A DNA stretch of 64,000 bases from Apostichopus japonicus (lineage: Eukaryota > Echinodermata > Holothuroidea > Aspidochirotida > Stichopodidae), in assembly GCF_037975245.1 (NCBI RefSeq), contig NC_092565.1, positions 19,447,999-19,511,998 of the forward strand, in the 5' to 3' direction. Positions within the stretch are counted from its first letter, which is position 1, and every line of letters begins with the position of its first letter. This document shows positions 12,791 through 25,560 of this stretch, piece after piece. A model generated the notes under the pieces. It worked only from the letters and a program-made list of their open reading frames with translations, ran no database searches and was not told where the DNA came from. A program made the translations under genes and the position numbers.

Positions 12791-14869
12791 ATTTGCGAGA
12801 TATTTTCCTCGACTTCGAAAACATTAGAGTAAACAAATGTTGTACATAGAGAAGGTTTTTTTTCTTTTTGTGAACATAATATCATAATACATTATCAACT
12901 TTTATGTTTTGTAAATATTCTATGTAAATAGAATCCACTGAAGTTTTATCAATTTATATGAACATGAAAACATGACTCTTGCCAAATGAATTTCAAATTA
13001 TGTTCTTGTATTATTTTTCATGCGTGTACGATTATAAGTTTTAAACTGACTGTATATATGTTTGTAATATTAAAATTTTGGGGTTTGGTGGGAGAAATTT
13101 GTTTCCCAAATTAATACCGAGTGTAACTGAAATAATTAAGATTGCACTTGGTTACACTGTACTCCTCCCCTCCCCCACACAAAAGTGATGCTAATGAATG
13201 GGATTTCACTATCAACTAGAGGTATCCATCAAATCAATTCAAAAAGTTGTTTTAGATCCAAGGACCAAAGAACCACATCTCATGAACAAAATAATTCTTT
13301 CTCGTTTTTACTAACAAGATATTCTTTATAATCGCTCTTTATCTTTTCTCTCCGGTCCCAACTGACTATTAAATGTGATTGAAGCTGGATCTCTACTCCA
13401 TTATACCACTTACCCCTCCTCCACCCATCCCATGCACCCCTCCTTCCCCTCTCTTCCCATGACCTACTCGAATTATTGATTTTCTTATGTCTGCGTTGAT
13501 AGGTGAACATGTACAATGTCTTATCCTGATGCTACTATGTGTCATGGTCTCAAACCTGACCTGGTGAATTCAGCCTCGTAGAACTTTCAGAAAGGACACT
13601 GCGATTCGTTCAGTAGCCACCCCATTTGTGAACCTATCCTGATAACAACAATGACTTTTGTACCCTCCCTCCCTCTCTTCCTTGCTCCCCCAACCCCCCC
13701 CCCCCCCCTGCAATGCTCCCACACTCATAATCTATACTTCTCATGACTTTACATTAAATAGTAAGGACGTGTCAAATTGACATTGATTTAATTCAATTAA
13801 ACTCTGTTCAGAGTAATCGCCTAACCACAAACTTACTAAGATATGCTCATGTATATCGCGAACATGAATGCTAAACATTCTAGTTTTCTTAATTATTTAT
13901 GTATGTATATATATATATATATATATACATACATATATATATATATATATAGTTAGATATATGAACGACAGATTTAGCACATTTAGTGACCAGTATCACA
14001 ACACATCGAGATGTCATTGTTTGCACCTCAAAGTAATTACGTTTGCAACGTAGCTCAACCTGTTTTTACGCATGATGGCAATTGTTAATACCAGGTGAAA
14101 CACGGGCACTGTTGTGTTTGACGTTGTCTGGCACTCCCAAGTGACAAGAATTACTTCCCTTTGCGCGTTCCACAGATGTGTGATTTACTAGGCCTACATG
14201 CTTCATCGGGTTATCATTAGGTTTTTGATTAAAGTGATTGTCCCGTTGCTACCTTCAACCATATTTCAAATTTGCGATTTCATTCTCAGCGGTGCTATAA
14301 TGTCCGAATTGGGGAAAAATCAATTCGAAATTGCCAAAAAAAAATATATGGTATTTTTCTTCATTTCTCTCGAGCTTTGGAACGAATTAAATCGTCTTGT
14401 TAATAAAAAAAAAATAAGGTAAGAATAAGACAAAAATGGGGGAAAAACAAGTAAAGGAAGGAAACGTTTGTTCCCTGTCGGCGCATTTTCTAGGAGTGAT
14501 TCATTTGAGAAACATGTAACCCCGTTCACCTGGACGGATGGTTTTAATTCAAAGATACTGGCGCCAATGGTAAAAATATTACCTGGTCGCTAGATACGGA
14601 CAAAAACAAGGGTGTAAAATCTTCCGAGACTCTCCCTTTGGGTACAATAGCGTTTGATGAGAGTTAACAACGATGTACTTTCAACGTTGTTGGTACTATA
14701 GTCATTTCAAAATACCATTGCATAGGTCTTGTTTAACCTAGTTTTGTGTTTGGAACATGCGCCAGAACGATAGTATCATAATATATATTATTTTACTTGA
14801 CTGTTTCATTTTCTTTTCTCAATAAAAAAAGAAGAGGAAATGTCATTTAAACTTTACAATGCAATATTT
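12791..14869. other. Intergenic AT-rich DNA
   Basis: No gene recognised. It contains pyrimidine-rich stretches (13420-13460, 13662-13710, including a C run at about 13694) and an interrupted (AT)n/(ATAC)n microsatellite at 13901-13950. Short open frames over the AT repeat are low complexity. Confidence 0.7.
13901..13950. repeat. (AT)n/(ATAC)n microsatellite
   Basis: Dinucleotide run interrupted by atacatac in the middle. Confidence 0.85.
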
Positions 14870-15140
14870 TTGGCACATTACATGTCACCAGCCTGGCCCC
14901 GATTTATGCTAGACAGTCAAAAATAATGGTCACTAACTCAAACTTGAAACACGCATTTTACTGCCACCCATCTTAGCATTCTTCCCTAATTTCGGATATT
15001 TAATTCTCGATTTGGACACTTCTCGTTGTCTTGGAATCGTAACTTGGAAGGTCAGAACCTCCCAGAAGCTACTTATTCACTTTTTTTTTAGCTTTTGAGG
15101 GAAAACGCCATTTGAGGTCATTTGAAGTCAAAGTCTGAAA
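14870..15140 (+). repeat. Dispersed repeat family C, copy 1
   Basis: The segment containing tgctagacagtcaaa, ataatggtcac and a downstream tactgcc matches the reverse complement of 36250-36515 over roughly 250 bp, with substitutions and small indels. It has no ORF and no obvious terminal repeats. It is probably a fragment of an old interspersed element; its class is unknown. Confidence 0.6.
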
Positions 15141-15690
15141 ACCTTGGTAACACGAAAACCCACACTGGTATGGCTGGGATAAAAATCATACATAACATGT
15201 GGACTATAACATTAGTACGTTCAAGGACACAGATGTTTTGTGGAGGTCAAAGGTCATTAGAGGTGAAAGTTTAAACACCAACTTGTTAACGCGTTAACTC
15301 CAATAGTAAAGCTTGGCGGAAGTTCAAACATGTTTTGTAGATACACCTTATAGTTACGGTACAATAATCATAACCTCTTGTAGAGGTCAAAGGCCATTTA
15401 GGTTAGGAGAGGCAAAGATAAAAAAACTTGTAAACATGATTACTCCAAAAATAAAGCTTAAATGAATTGCACATTTTGTATACGTTCTTTCTATCTAAGC
15501 CTCGAAGTACAATGTCCCCGGTTAGTTTTGTAGAGGTCAAAGTTCATTTGAAATCAATAGTGGTCAAAGCCTGACAACCTAGTAAACTTGATATTTGGTA
15601 TTTTTAGTTCCACCACAGTGTTTAAAATGACTGTATTGTTTGTTACGGATGTCAAAGTTTATCTGAGGTCAAACTCTTCCTAAGCTTTGT
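15100..15690 (+). repeat. Decayed repeat with AGGTCA-type half-sites
   Basis: Five recurrences of a block built on aggtcaaaggtcat...aggtcaaag occur near 15111, 15242, 15381, 15531 and 15648, spaced about 117-150 bp. The sequence between them is weakly similar (acc/ctt gtaaac, ccaatagtaaagctt and ccaaaaataaagctt). The copy at 15242 contains a perfect DR1, AGGTCA-A-AGGTCA. It looks like a very old tandem or multi-insertion repeat. Confidence 0.5.
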
Positions 15691-16295
15691 AAACACCATG
15701 ACAAAGCGCGGATGAAGGCTCAGTGCAGCCTGTGCAGGTACTAAATTTGCTGACCACTTGAAGTTAACAATGGCAAAGACGTGCATTATAACTGTACATG
15801 TTCTTATGTAAAAGGAGGCAAGGAATCACTAAATGCTTTCTTAGTCTGGTTAGTAGCCTGCATTAAAACTGAGGGTATATTGGTTACCGTTTAAGACCAA
15901 AGTTATTGATGGCGTTGATTACTTATCTCACGCGTTATTGTTAATCTTTGGTCCTAAATTAGTTTAAAATAAATTTGATTTTTACCAAAATTCAAACATC
16001 ATATTATCATTAGCATTTCTCTTTTCTATTTCGTTATTAATGTTTTCTCTATACGTCATCAGTATTTTGTCACAAATATGCTAGAAAGTGAGATAATGAC
16101 CACCCATGCTCAACTTTCAGAAACCACTTTACAGCAACCACTCTTAAAATAGTTATCCACACTGATAAATTTAATCGTCTTTTCTGAAAATTCTCAATGA
16201 TAGGTAGGCCTACAGTAAAGTTGGAGAATCAGAAGAATCTTAAGAAATTTATTTTAACTACTTTGAAGTATTCTAGCAGTTTTTAGTCAATACTA
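15691..16295. other. Intergenic, nothing recognised
   Basis: AT-rich sequence without ORF, tandem repeat or tRNA-like signal that I can support. Confidence 0.6.
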
Positions 16296-16475
16296 ATGTA
16301 TGTATGTATGTATTTGAGATCTTCCTGCAAGCAGGAACTCGCGAAGAAGCCTCATTGGCTTATCAAAGCCACAAGCTGACCGAAGTCAATCTCTTAGATT
16401 CATATTTAACGTCCATGATTATGAATTGCCAATTGTCAACAACTCTGTAACATGGACGACAAACATAATGACCTT
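16296..16475 (-). mobile_element. tRNA-SINE body/tail, family A (5' truncated), minus strand
   Basis: Read on the minus strand, the segment contains a catggacgttaaat word, then agagattg.cttcggtcagcttg, then cgcgagttcctgcttg.aggaagatc, and ends in an (ATAC)n tail at 16296-16312. The same words occur in the same order in the complete SINE at 59705-59985. The tRNA-like head is not recognisable here, so the copy is 5' truncated or decayed. Confidence 0.8.
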
Positions 16476-17594
16476 ATAAGCGGTTAAACCTCTTTAGTTT
16501 TCCAATTGTGATTTCTGCTTTACTTCTCGATTAAAGCTGACCTAGTCGTGGATCTAATAGTCTATGTGGTAGACTGGATAATTCTTTTTTTTAACTGATG
16601 AACCTCTTTAAATTACTGTCGATAATTTCACTATTTATTTGCTGGAAGACTATAAGTTTTAATACGTGCAGCATGCAAGATGAACATTCAATTGTCCCAA
16701 CATTCTCTTGTTTATTTTGATTGCGGGGTATATTTCATATTTTAGTTCATTGATAATCATAACACATTCCAGAACCAGGCAAAGTATTTATTGTCGTCAT
16801 GGCAACACGACAAAAATCACTGCCTTTATAATATAATCATATTTTTATGTAGCCCTATGTACGGTCCAGTTAACACAGAACTTGTTCATGTTACTTGACT
16901 TACCGGTGCGATAAATTAAGAATATATATAAACTAGTTGTAACAGCTGAATTTCTCTGCATTTAACGTATATCATTTCTGTAAGAAAAATTCCCGTTACA
17001 AAACTAAAACTAGTTTAAAGGCGCTATGAACTCTCTCCTCTTATTGTCTAGTCGGTCAAACCTGGGAACTTTTGTCAAAACTAGATCAGACATATAATCG
17101 TATTGTTGACACATATTTAGCCGAAGTATATTCCACAATTTCCTATGATAAAGTATTAACATGTAAACCACATATGTGTATACCGGTACAATGTTACAGA
17201 TTAAACCATAACATATGACATAATTTGACAGTACAAGTGATAGTCGCAAGAGAAAATTAATATTTCGCATATGTTTTGTGCTAAATTGCGTATATTTTAT
17301 ATGCGTTATAAGCAACCGATCTCTCCGTTGTATTGACACTATTGGCAGTATTGTACATATGATCATTTAAATAACTTAGTACCCCCATTTTGAAAAGATC
17401 GTACTTTAAGCAAACTTTTAACCTCGATATGTCATAGTCCAAGAAAAAAAAGATGCAATTGAGCGATAGCCATGTTTACATATTCGGTATTCGGTTTTTC
17501 AAGATATTCTGTTTTGGACCTTCTAACTGCTAAATCTCAGAAAAGCCTCTTAAAGACTAAATTGATAATGACGTTAACTCCGCAGCGCAGGCCC
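16476..17594. other. Intergenic, nothing recognised
   Basis: AT-rich; the 118-residue minus-strand frame at 17010-17366 has no recognisable domain and I treat it as chance. Confidence 0.6.
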
Positions 17595-17835
17595 GAAAGT
17601 TAATGTTAATGATGTTAATACATTGCTTTATAAATTCTAATAATTTAATAAAACAAAAAGGTTTTTTTTACATTTCATATGAACAACAGCGCACCCTTGA
17701 CTATGATGGTCTGTGCTAGACTAAGTGGTTCAGTCACTTTAATTGATGATCATCAGATGTTTAAGAGGTCATTTCTCAAAAGTTAATAGTACAGAAATTC
17801 AACTAGGACTGATAAATAGAATCTTATTCCCTTAC
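17595..17835 (+). repeat. Dispersed repeat family B, copy 1 (partial)
   Basis: Shares gcacccttg, cagtcacttta.ttgatg, tcatttctcaaaagtt and a downstream actgata with 41935-42400. It is partial: the conserved left end (tgctcctttaag) is missing or decayed. Confidence 0.65.
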
Positions 17836-19782
17836 ATTCATCTATTTGAGATGATAGTATAGCTATTCTATTATATTTTTTGTATTATCATCTTGCGGAA
17901 ATAAAGAGAGAATATAGGCTATATATATTCTAGTCCACGAAGGTCATCTGGTAGAGCTGTAATTACATATTTTTTACCCACCCTTGCACCCACTCCCTTC
18001 TCCCCCGCTTTCAATTACCTTGTTACCCCCCACCGTACCCCCACTGTTGACCATATCACGACCAAACTTCATGTACAAAATGGTTCAACTCGCCGAGAAT
18101 CATTTATAAATTGGATCTCAATACACAGTCACCGTCGGTATAGAGTGAAAGTGTTTATGACACACTTGAAAACTAGATCACTAAAACAACTTCTCGTTAA
18201 CAGTCATTTATCAGATATTGGACTTAAATAGTTTCCTACCAAACATGAAGACCACATATTTTTCTTGTGGTTTGTATTTCTTGTTTTTTCCCTTCTTTAA
18301 CTTCGACGTTAGTTTCGAGCTCATGTATAACTAGATCATAACTACCTCTTGCGAAACTCGATTGCGTTGAACTCTTGATGCTGTTGGCTCTTTAAATCAC
18401 ATTTAACCTCATTTTTTTTTCTGAGCAACTTTCTCCGGCAACAAATCAAAATGATTTGTCGTTTTTCCTTATATTTTTTTCTGTCTTTTTTTTTAATTCC
18501 CTATCGTTTGGAAAATACTTACATATGTTATTGGCCACACGTCTATTGAACCTTCCCTCCCCCCCCCCCCCCTTGTGGAATGATACAAATCACTACCAAG
18601 AGCCACATCATAAAAGTCGCCCACTCGTGCATTTGCAAATTATCAAACGAATCTCCCAAGAGTTTATTATTTTCACCGTGATCTGGCTCCCATATGTTGC
18701 ATCCCTCTATGCGTTTTTTAGAGGTAACATCTTCCTTTACCTTAGCGGTGGGAAATAAGAAAATTCTCATGTGTCATTTGTATCCCAATTAAACGTTCTT
18801 TACGCGTCACCGATCAGTGAATTAAAATGTTTAGGCGAAGAGTATCGGCTCCCAGCGGGGCCATTGTCTCATCTTATTGGACCACTATCAGAATCTCTAT
18901 GCGTTTCGAGCGTAAAATTGAACCTTCCATAGTTGACCGAGGTTAACCCTTAAAAAAATATAGTGTAACATTTCACACATTAATAAAACCCCATCATCTT
19001 ATCGATATGAGATAGCTTTTATGTGGTATTATATCCAACAACACAAAAATAATAAAGCCTGAAAGAATTGCTTATAATCTATCCTTAATAGTACAACAAA
19101 TATTCCTGTGATGAGGTGTTTATATTAAATAAGTCATAGACTTGATATAACAACAAACAAGACCATTTTATGTTATGCGTTACGCGCTTCGCTACAGAAT
19201 GTATACTTTTGTATGAAAGTCGTAAAGTATTTCCGACTTTCGGACTAAACTCGGTAATAGGTCAAATTAAAAGTCACCTTGAATAAGTTGTAAGAGGCGG
19301 GGAGGCGGGGGAGGCGGGGGGGGGGGAGGGAATTGTCAGTCATGCTTCTTGTTTCACCTCACTACTAGGCGTATGTTCCATTTCCCTTACAGTTACAATG
19401 TGTTGACATTTTTCTCACTGCACATGCTATTCAAAAGTCTTGGCATTTTTCGAGGGGGCAGTAGGGGGGGGGGGGTGGCTCGTTTAACTGTCATATTAAT
19501 TTCGTGATTCGTAGGGCCTACAACAAGAGAATTGGTTGTGAAGAATATTAAAGAGTAATTCTCACTGTTTTTGACGTAAAGATTTATAATATGCAAATTA
19601 AGATAGGGGTTAGTACATCAGTTACGAAAGTGTTTAAGTGCCATTTACATCAGTTTTAAAAGTGCATTATATGAAACATACTTTTTTGTCGTCGTTCAAT
19701 TAATTGCTAAATAAAAGTAGGCAGTCTTGTTGGAGAGTTAAAAATGAGAAGATTTTAAAGAGCTTGAGTGCCTTAAAAGCAG
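17836..19782. other. Intergenic with C- and G-tracts
   Basis: No gene seen. It contains pyrimidine-rich stretches at 17975-18045, a poly-C run near 18557-18572 and G-rich stretches at 19293-19330 and 19454-19478. Confidence 0.65.
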
Positions 19783-20740
19783 ACACAAACCCAACCATCA
19801 TTATAAGTCTCTGTGATGGAGATAACTGTCATGAAGAACTCCCCCCCCCTCCCTCTCTCCTCACTCCACCCTCCAGCCAGGAGACGCAAACCCAACCATC
19901 ATTATAAGTCTCTGTGATGGAGATAACTGTCATGAAGAACTCCCCCCCCTCCCTCTCTTCTCACACCACCCTCCAGCCAGGAGACGCAAACCCAACCATC
20001 ATTATAAGTCTCTGTGATGGAGATAACTGTCATGAAGAACTCCCCCCCTCCCTCTCTTCTCACACCACCCTCCAGCCAGGAGACGCAAACCCAACCATCA
20101 TTATAAGTCTCTGTGATGGAGATAACTGTCATGAAGAACTCCCCCCCCTCCCTCTCTCCTCACTCCACCCTCCAGCCAGGAGACGCAAACCCAACCATCA
20201 TTATAAGTCTCTGTGATGGAGATAACTGTCATGAAGAACTCCCCCCCCCCTCCCTCTCTTCTCACACCACCCTCCAGCCAGGAGACGCAAACCCAACCAT
20301 CATTATAAGTCTCTGTGATGGAGATAACTGTCATGAAGAACTCCCCCCCCCTCCCTCTCTTCTCACACCACCCTCCAGCCAGGAGACGCAAACCCAACCA
20401 TCATTATAAGTCTCTGTGATGGAGATAACTGTCATGAAGAACTCCCCCCCCTCCCTCTCTTCTCACACCACCCTCCAGCCAGGAGACGCAAACCCAACCA
20501 TCATTATAAGTCTCTGTGATGGAGATAACTGTCATGAAGAACTCCCCCCCCCTCCCTCTCTCCTCACTCCACCCTCCAGCCAGGAGACGCAAACCCAACC
20601 ATCATTATAAGTCTCTGTGATGGAGATAACTGTCATGAAGAACTCCCCCCCCCTCCCTCTCTTCTCACACCACCCTCCAGCCAGGAGACGCAAACCCAAC
20701 CATCATTATAAGTCTCTGTGATGGAGATAACTGTCATGAA
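19783..20740 (+). repeat. Minisatellite, 10 units of ~100 bp
   Basis: The word aaacccaaccatcatt recurs at 19787, 19888, 19988, 20087, 20187, 20289, 20390, 20490, 20591 and 20692, so the period is 99-102 bp. Length differences come from the poly-C run in each unit. The units otherwise differ mainly at a tcctcactcca / ttctcacacca site. Open frames on both strands through the array are by-products of the repeat. Confidence 0.95.
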
Positions 20741-22807
20741 CAGAAAAACTTCTCCAAACAGCTCAGAAAAAACTGATTCCATTTAGGAGATATCACAGAT
20801 ATAACGTTTCACACAAGCCTAAAGACTTGATCAAGTCTAAATATGACGTCATCGAGCGACATGTGCTTCATTTATTTATATATATATATATAAATGTGTT
20901 TCTTTGACATTAATGTTCATTATTTTGAATGGAGATGGGTGTTTGAAATTTGCTAAATCAAAAATATTTCTATAAAATTAACTTTTTAAATAACCGATAA
21001 CATTGGTTTCAATGTCAACGTTATTGGCATTCTACCTTGAAAAAATATGATATTATTATTATGTAAAATAAAAATATTAAAAGAAAAGCAAAGAGAAATT
21101 TAAAGGTGTCGGATCCTAGTGGCACTATGACGTCATATATTTACAAAATGGCAGCTCCCAGACATGACTTTTAAACTAGCATATCTCCTAAAGGGAGCAC
21201 GATTTTTTTCCTTATCTGTGTTGGGGAGTCGTTCATCATTAACGTCTCTGCCAATGCCAAAGATGATGGTTAGGGTTATGTACCCTTTAATACAGTGTTT
21301 ACGAATTTATTATTATTCATTATTTATTTCCCTTCCATTTTCCACATGATTCAATACATACATCCCTTAAACATGAGATTGACTCTCAACTCGTGAAGAG
21401 AAACAAAAACCCGATTTATGTTGCATGTTATAATCATTTTAACATGGAAAATTGTATGAGCATCGAAATTTGCATGAAATCACAAAACAAAAATTAATGG
21501 ATTATTCTCTAATTAAATTTCGTGTGGTATCAAAAACCTGTAGTACTGTGTCTAAGTTCGATCAATTGCAAATTTATGTTGACAATTCGTCGGTGCGAAT
21601 TGGTATACAACTTCAAGCCATATATCGAGGTCAACCATATATACATATAGACCGATGCAGTCACCGCGAACATTCTGTATGCATGTTTTCTACTTTTCGT
21701 TTGTGATATTTTTTATCTAAATTGTACACTAAACCGTCGGGGCATCGATTGAGTGGTCCATGACCCCTCTACACAACGGGAAACAGAAAATTTGAAACAT
21801 CATCCCCCCATACGTTTTTGAAGTCTAAGGTAATAACTCTTATTAAATGCGGTTTATATGATGCAATGTTGTTTCCCCTCTCTCTCTCCACCTCTGTCTC
21901 TCTCGCTCGCTTAGGCTCTCCTTTTTAACCGTTTAATATTGACCGTTTGTAGACTTCATTAACGGAACAAGCCAGCCAACCTGTCCACTTTAACACCTGT
22001 ATTATTTCTGTCCATGCCGCCGTTTATCGAACCCTTTTATAAAATACCATTTTGTTGTTGATTTTTCTTTTCTCCCTTTTCGGGTCAATATTCTGCATTA
22101 GGTTCGCTAAGGATCACCCTTTGTTCTTATATTACCAATTAAATCGAGTGTAGACTACTTAGCCTACCTTTCTGGTGATGACCCCCCTTTAGTCTTGATG
22201 AGTTTTACATAAGTGGTACACCATTAACTATCACATTCTTATAATGTCCTATATGTCGATCTTCTCACAGCCACGAAATAGCTCATATTGATCCCTTTCA
22301 ATTGACACATATGCTGCTGCAACTTTCGACGTTTCAACTTTTGTTTTATTTTGGTCACACCTTCTGTTCCTTAGAGAAAATAAGTCATATGCTCTTATTA
22401 TGTTATGTATATATGTATTTGGTTCATGTTATATGTATGATATTACATCATAAATGAAGCCTACTTGTAATAACCCGCAAACTTGATCTTTCTGTCTGTT
22501 CTTTTTTTCTCTCTTCAAATATGCAGTTAGTTATATGGCACTGCAAAGGCGTTAATTACCGGTATAGCTTGTACATGATTGAGGTGCGCATAGTGAACAA
22601 CTTAACCATACAACTGTGATTTGTTTTCTACGTTTAGGGTGATATCATGGCTTTAACATCATATGTGATGTCATAGTGAATCTATCTCAATCTCTTAGGT
22701 TCAACTTTTCATTTTATTTTTGTATGTGTTTTTTTTTTTGCTTTTGCATGTCTTTTTCTTTATATAGCTTCACGGAGAAAGCAAACAATATTGTTTTTAT
22801 TGACATC

Positions 22808-22865
22808 ATGTGAATATCAGGTGATGTTCTAAACTTTATCATTTCAGGAACATCATATTCACATA
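22808..22865. repeat. Inverted repeat / potential hairpin
   Basis: atgtgaatat-(5 bases)-gatgttc on the left pairs with gaacatcatattcacat on the right around an ~18-base loop, giving 17 paired bases with one internal 5-base bulge. No known small RNA is recognised. Confidence 0.55.
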
Positions 22866-23984
22866 ACACATTTATTATTTCAATGCAGTGATTGCTGTTA
22901 TTATTATAATATCAAATTTAGACTTGTTCAAGTCTTGTATCTGCCGTATGAAGGACCAGTTAAGAAGTTTAAGAACATAATTACAGATTCTATACGTGGT
23001 AAATTAATCTTAGTATTGGGTTGGGGAGGGGGTAAGGGGAGGGATAGGTTTCCTCTTCAAAGACTATGTATATCAATAAAGTAAAAAACGATGGAAAAGA
23101 GTAAAGAAATTTATGTGACTAAAATCATTGTCAATTGTTTATAATTTCCCAGTCAGTTTTTCCATTGTTCATTTACTTGTATATCAAGTAAAAATCGTTA
23201 AAGATGTACTTTAACCTCCCCCGATGTGTACAAATTAGAGGAACTGCAGGGGTCGGACTTGAGACCCCACCCCACCTGAACATTTTACCTCACAACTATA
23301 CACTACTTATTTGAAGTAGTATATAGAAATCTTAATCATAAAATATTGGCAACCTCAGTTAATAGCTTTAGAAGAAATTTCGAAAACAGGGTGGTACATT
23401 TTGGTAATTAACGGAAGAGAAGATTGTTGATCACTTTGTTGTTAAACGTATCCACGTAAACAATTAATATTCAAATGTATGTGCATATATTAAGGAGGAA
23501 GGGGTTGCTTCTTTGTGCACTGCCACCTTGGGGGACGAGAAAACCCACAGAATTACTCAATTTAATGTTGTTATTTTTTTTTCTTAATAACAAAACAGAA
23601 CTAAACCGCATCCGGGTATTTGGCATCAGTGGTCACTTCACAAATTGACCAATTTCGTCTACCCATGCCATCATTTTACAAGGTTATTGTTGTAAATATA
23701 TCACCCAATTAGAGGTGAGGAAATAAGTGTATAGATTGTGGAAATTAACTCGTCTTAAATCGTTAACTATATACATGAGTAGCTTTGATCCTCTCTGCTT
23801 CATTGTCCGATGAAGTAATTAAAGAATAATAAAAGCTAGTCTTTTTTTCTCCCCCTCCGTTCTTCAGTCCGATAATAAAGTTGTTAACAATTAAAGACAA
23901 AATCTCAATCTTTCGCCCTTTTGTGAAACGATGAGAGTTCGCTATAATGAGCTTATGAGAGCTATATAACTTGCTTCAACCATC

Positions 23985-24110
23985 CAAATATCAACGTCAC
24001 TGAGCAGATTTCGCGACCCTCATGAGCGGTATCTATTTGAGTCCTTAATTGATTTGTCCGACCGTGCAGTAAATCACTAATTACCTGCTTGGTCATTTGC
24101 ATACCAAAAA
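23985..24110. promoter_or_regulatory. Candidate enhancer with homeodomain and octamer sites
   Basis: Contains ccttaattga, cactaattacc and an ATTTGCAT octamer (POU-type site) within about 60 bp, in a stretch of mixed composition without repeat similarity. It could be conserved regulatory DNA for either NK1 gene. This is inference only. Confidence 0.22.
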
Positions 24111-25039
24111 AGAAAAAAAACTGACGTAAGGGGTTTGTACAGCGAGTAAATAATGACTGTAATTTAATGACACGGCCGACAAGTATCCCATATCTTTAAT
24201 TATCTAATATCGACCCTATTAGGGGACTACAGTGTTGTTTTTTCTTCTTCTTCTTCTGATGCTTTCTTTTTCTCCTCTTACTAGAAATAAAAATCAACCT
24301 CGCAAAATCCATTTCAAGCGGGGTGTGAATCCGGTAAACGGAGTTATTGTGGTCTCATGGTTAAGGGGGCAATGTTATGCCGTCACAGTGCACAAACATA
24401 TAGCATTTTATCGATTTAAAGATATTCGCTATTTAAGGCTATCGGACTGGTGACGGAGTCGTTCATTTTCAGGATCAAATATTACCCCGTTTGCTTCTTT
24501 ACAAATACCATCACATTATTGTCAATAACAAATAAGAATAGGGAAAAGTCCATCAAAGTATATACCGCCGTTATGCCACCAAATGCACCCCCCCCCCCAA
24601 AAAAAAACCGGTGAGGAAAATGAAAGGAAAAGATTGCTGTATAGGAAATGTAATTAAAGTAATCAAACACAACTTTCATATACTACCGCCATTTTGTTTG
24701 TATTTGTACTGTATTTGTTTCTTTTTATCCCCTTTTTTTTTTGCCCCAACATGTTCAATCACTTTTGACCTTGGGTATACAGCTAGAGAACAGAATATTT
24801 TTTTGTTTTTTCGCATTTTGACTTTTCCAATTTCTTCAAAGCATATACCGACAAATGAACCAGCATGGTGATTAGATACGTATACCTTGTAACCAGAATT
24901 GGGTGTTTGTTTTCGGCTGTTAAGCCACCAAATTAAGGATTAATCTGCAAATTTCTTCTCATTGTGAGTTAATTGTTGATACATATTATATACCGTATAC
25001 TATTCAAGTACATGCCGCCATCACACTGTTGTACATATT

Positions 25040-25560
25040 ATGAAGGATATGCATTGCAAAAATTGGAGTTTCCATAACAACTCCCTGGTAGAACTAGCAA
25101 AACTTAGCAGACTATTTTTTTCACTAGAAATGTGATGCTTCATCTGAGGGGGAACAAATAACGGAGATGAAATCCCAACCATCGGCATTGTCCCGTTTGA
25201 TAAACTTACTTGTGATAACCCCCCCCCCCCCCCGGACCCCCTCCAATCCCCTTCATCATTCCACCATCCGCAGCAAATCAAACTTTTGTTATTGGTCTGT
25301 TCGAAAAATGAAAGATTTTGTGTTATCAAGTCACCAACTCTCCCCCACCTCCCTTTCCCTTCGTCTCACCCAGCGCAGCTAGGAGAAGCAAACCCATTCA
25401 TCATTGGTCTACTGTATATAAAAGATTTATGATACAAATGATTAACAAGTTTTCCAAATAATTGGGGGGGGGGGGTAATTATATATGGGAGATATCACCA
25501 TTTCAGTATTCCTTCGCACACAGAGTTAAATACTTGATCAAGTCTAAATATGTCCATGAT
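25040..25560 (+). repeat. Diverged second copy of the minisatellite element
   Basis: Contains two or three decayed versions of the 100 bp unit: aatcccaaccat at 25169, the poly-C plus ccctccaatcccc stretch at about 25219-25253, and gcaaacccattcatcattgg at 25389. These are followed by the same right flank as the 10-unit array: gggagatatcac, then acttgatcaagtctaaatatg. The minisatellite is therefore an internal part of a dispersed element. Confidence 0.7.
25066..25091. repeat. Short dispersed motif ggagttt(cc)ataacaactccctgg
   Basis: Nearly identical to 26655-26680 and, inverted, to 63378-63402. The motif is a partial palindrome (ggagtt...aactcc). Its nature is unknown; it may be the end of a foldback element. 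Confidence 0.5.

Larger units (their letters stand above)
20741..25039. other. Intergenic with candidate regulatory stretch
   Basis: The first ~110 bp (20741-20850) is the non-repeated flank of the minisatellite element, shared with 25487-25555. CRE octamers lie at 20844 and 21128. There is a short AT run near 20876-20892 and an inverted repeat at 22808-22865. A homeodomain-site-rich stretch lies near 23990-24110. No gene is recognised. Confidence 0.6.

Noticed and set aside
17010-17366. 118-residue minus-strand frame
   Set aside because: No recognisable domain and typical AT-rich chance composition.
19902-20610. Several open frames on both strands with repeated residues
   Set aside because: They are translations of the 100 bp minisatellite; unit length variation in the poly-C run changes the frame repeatedly.
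19783-20740. CRISPR-like array
   Set aside because: Whole units are repeated, with no unique spacers between conserved short repeats, and the genome is animal.
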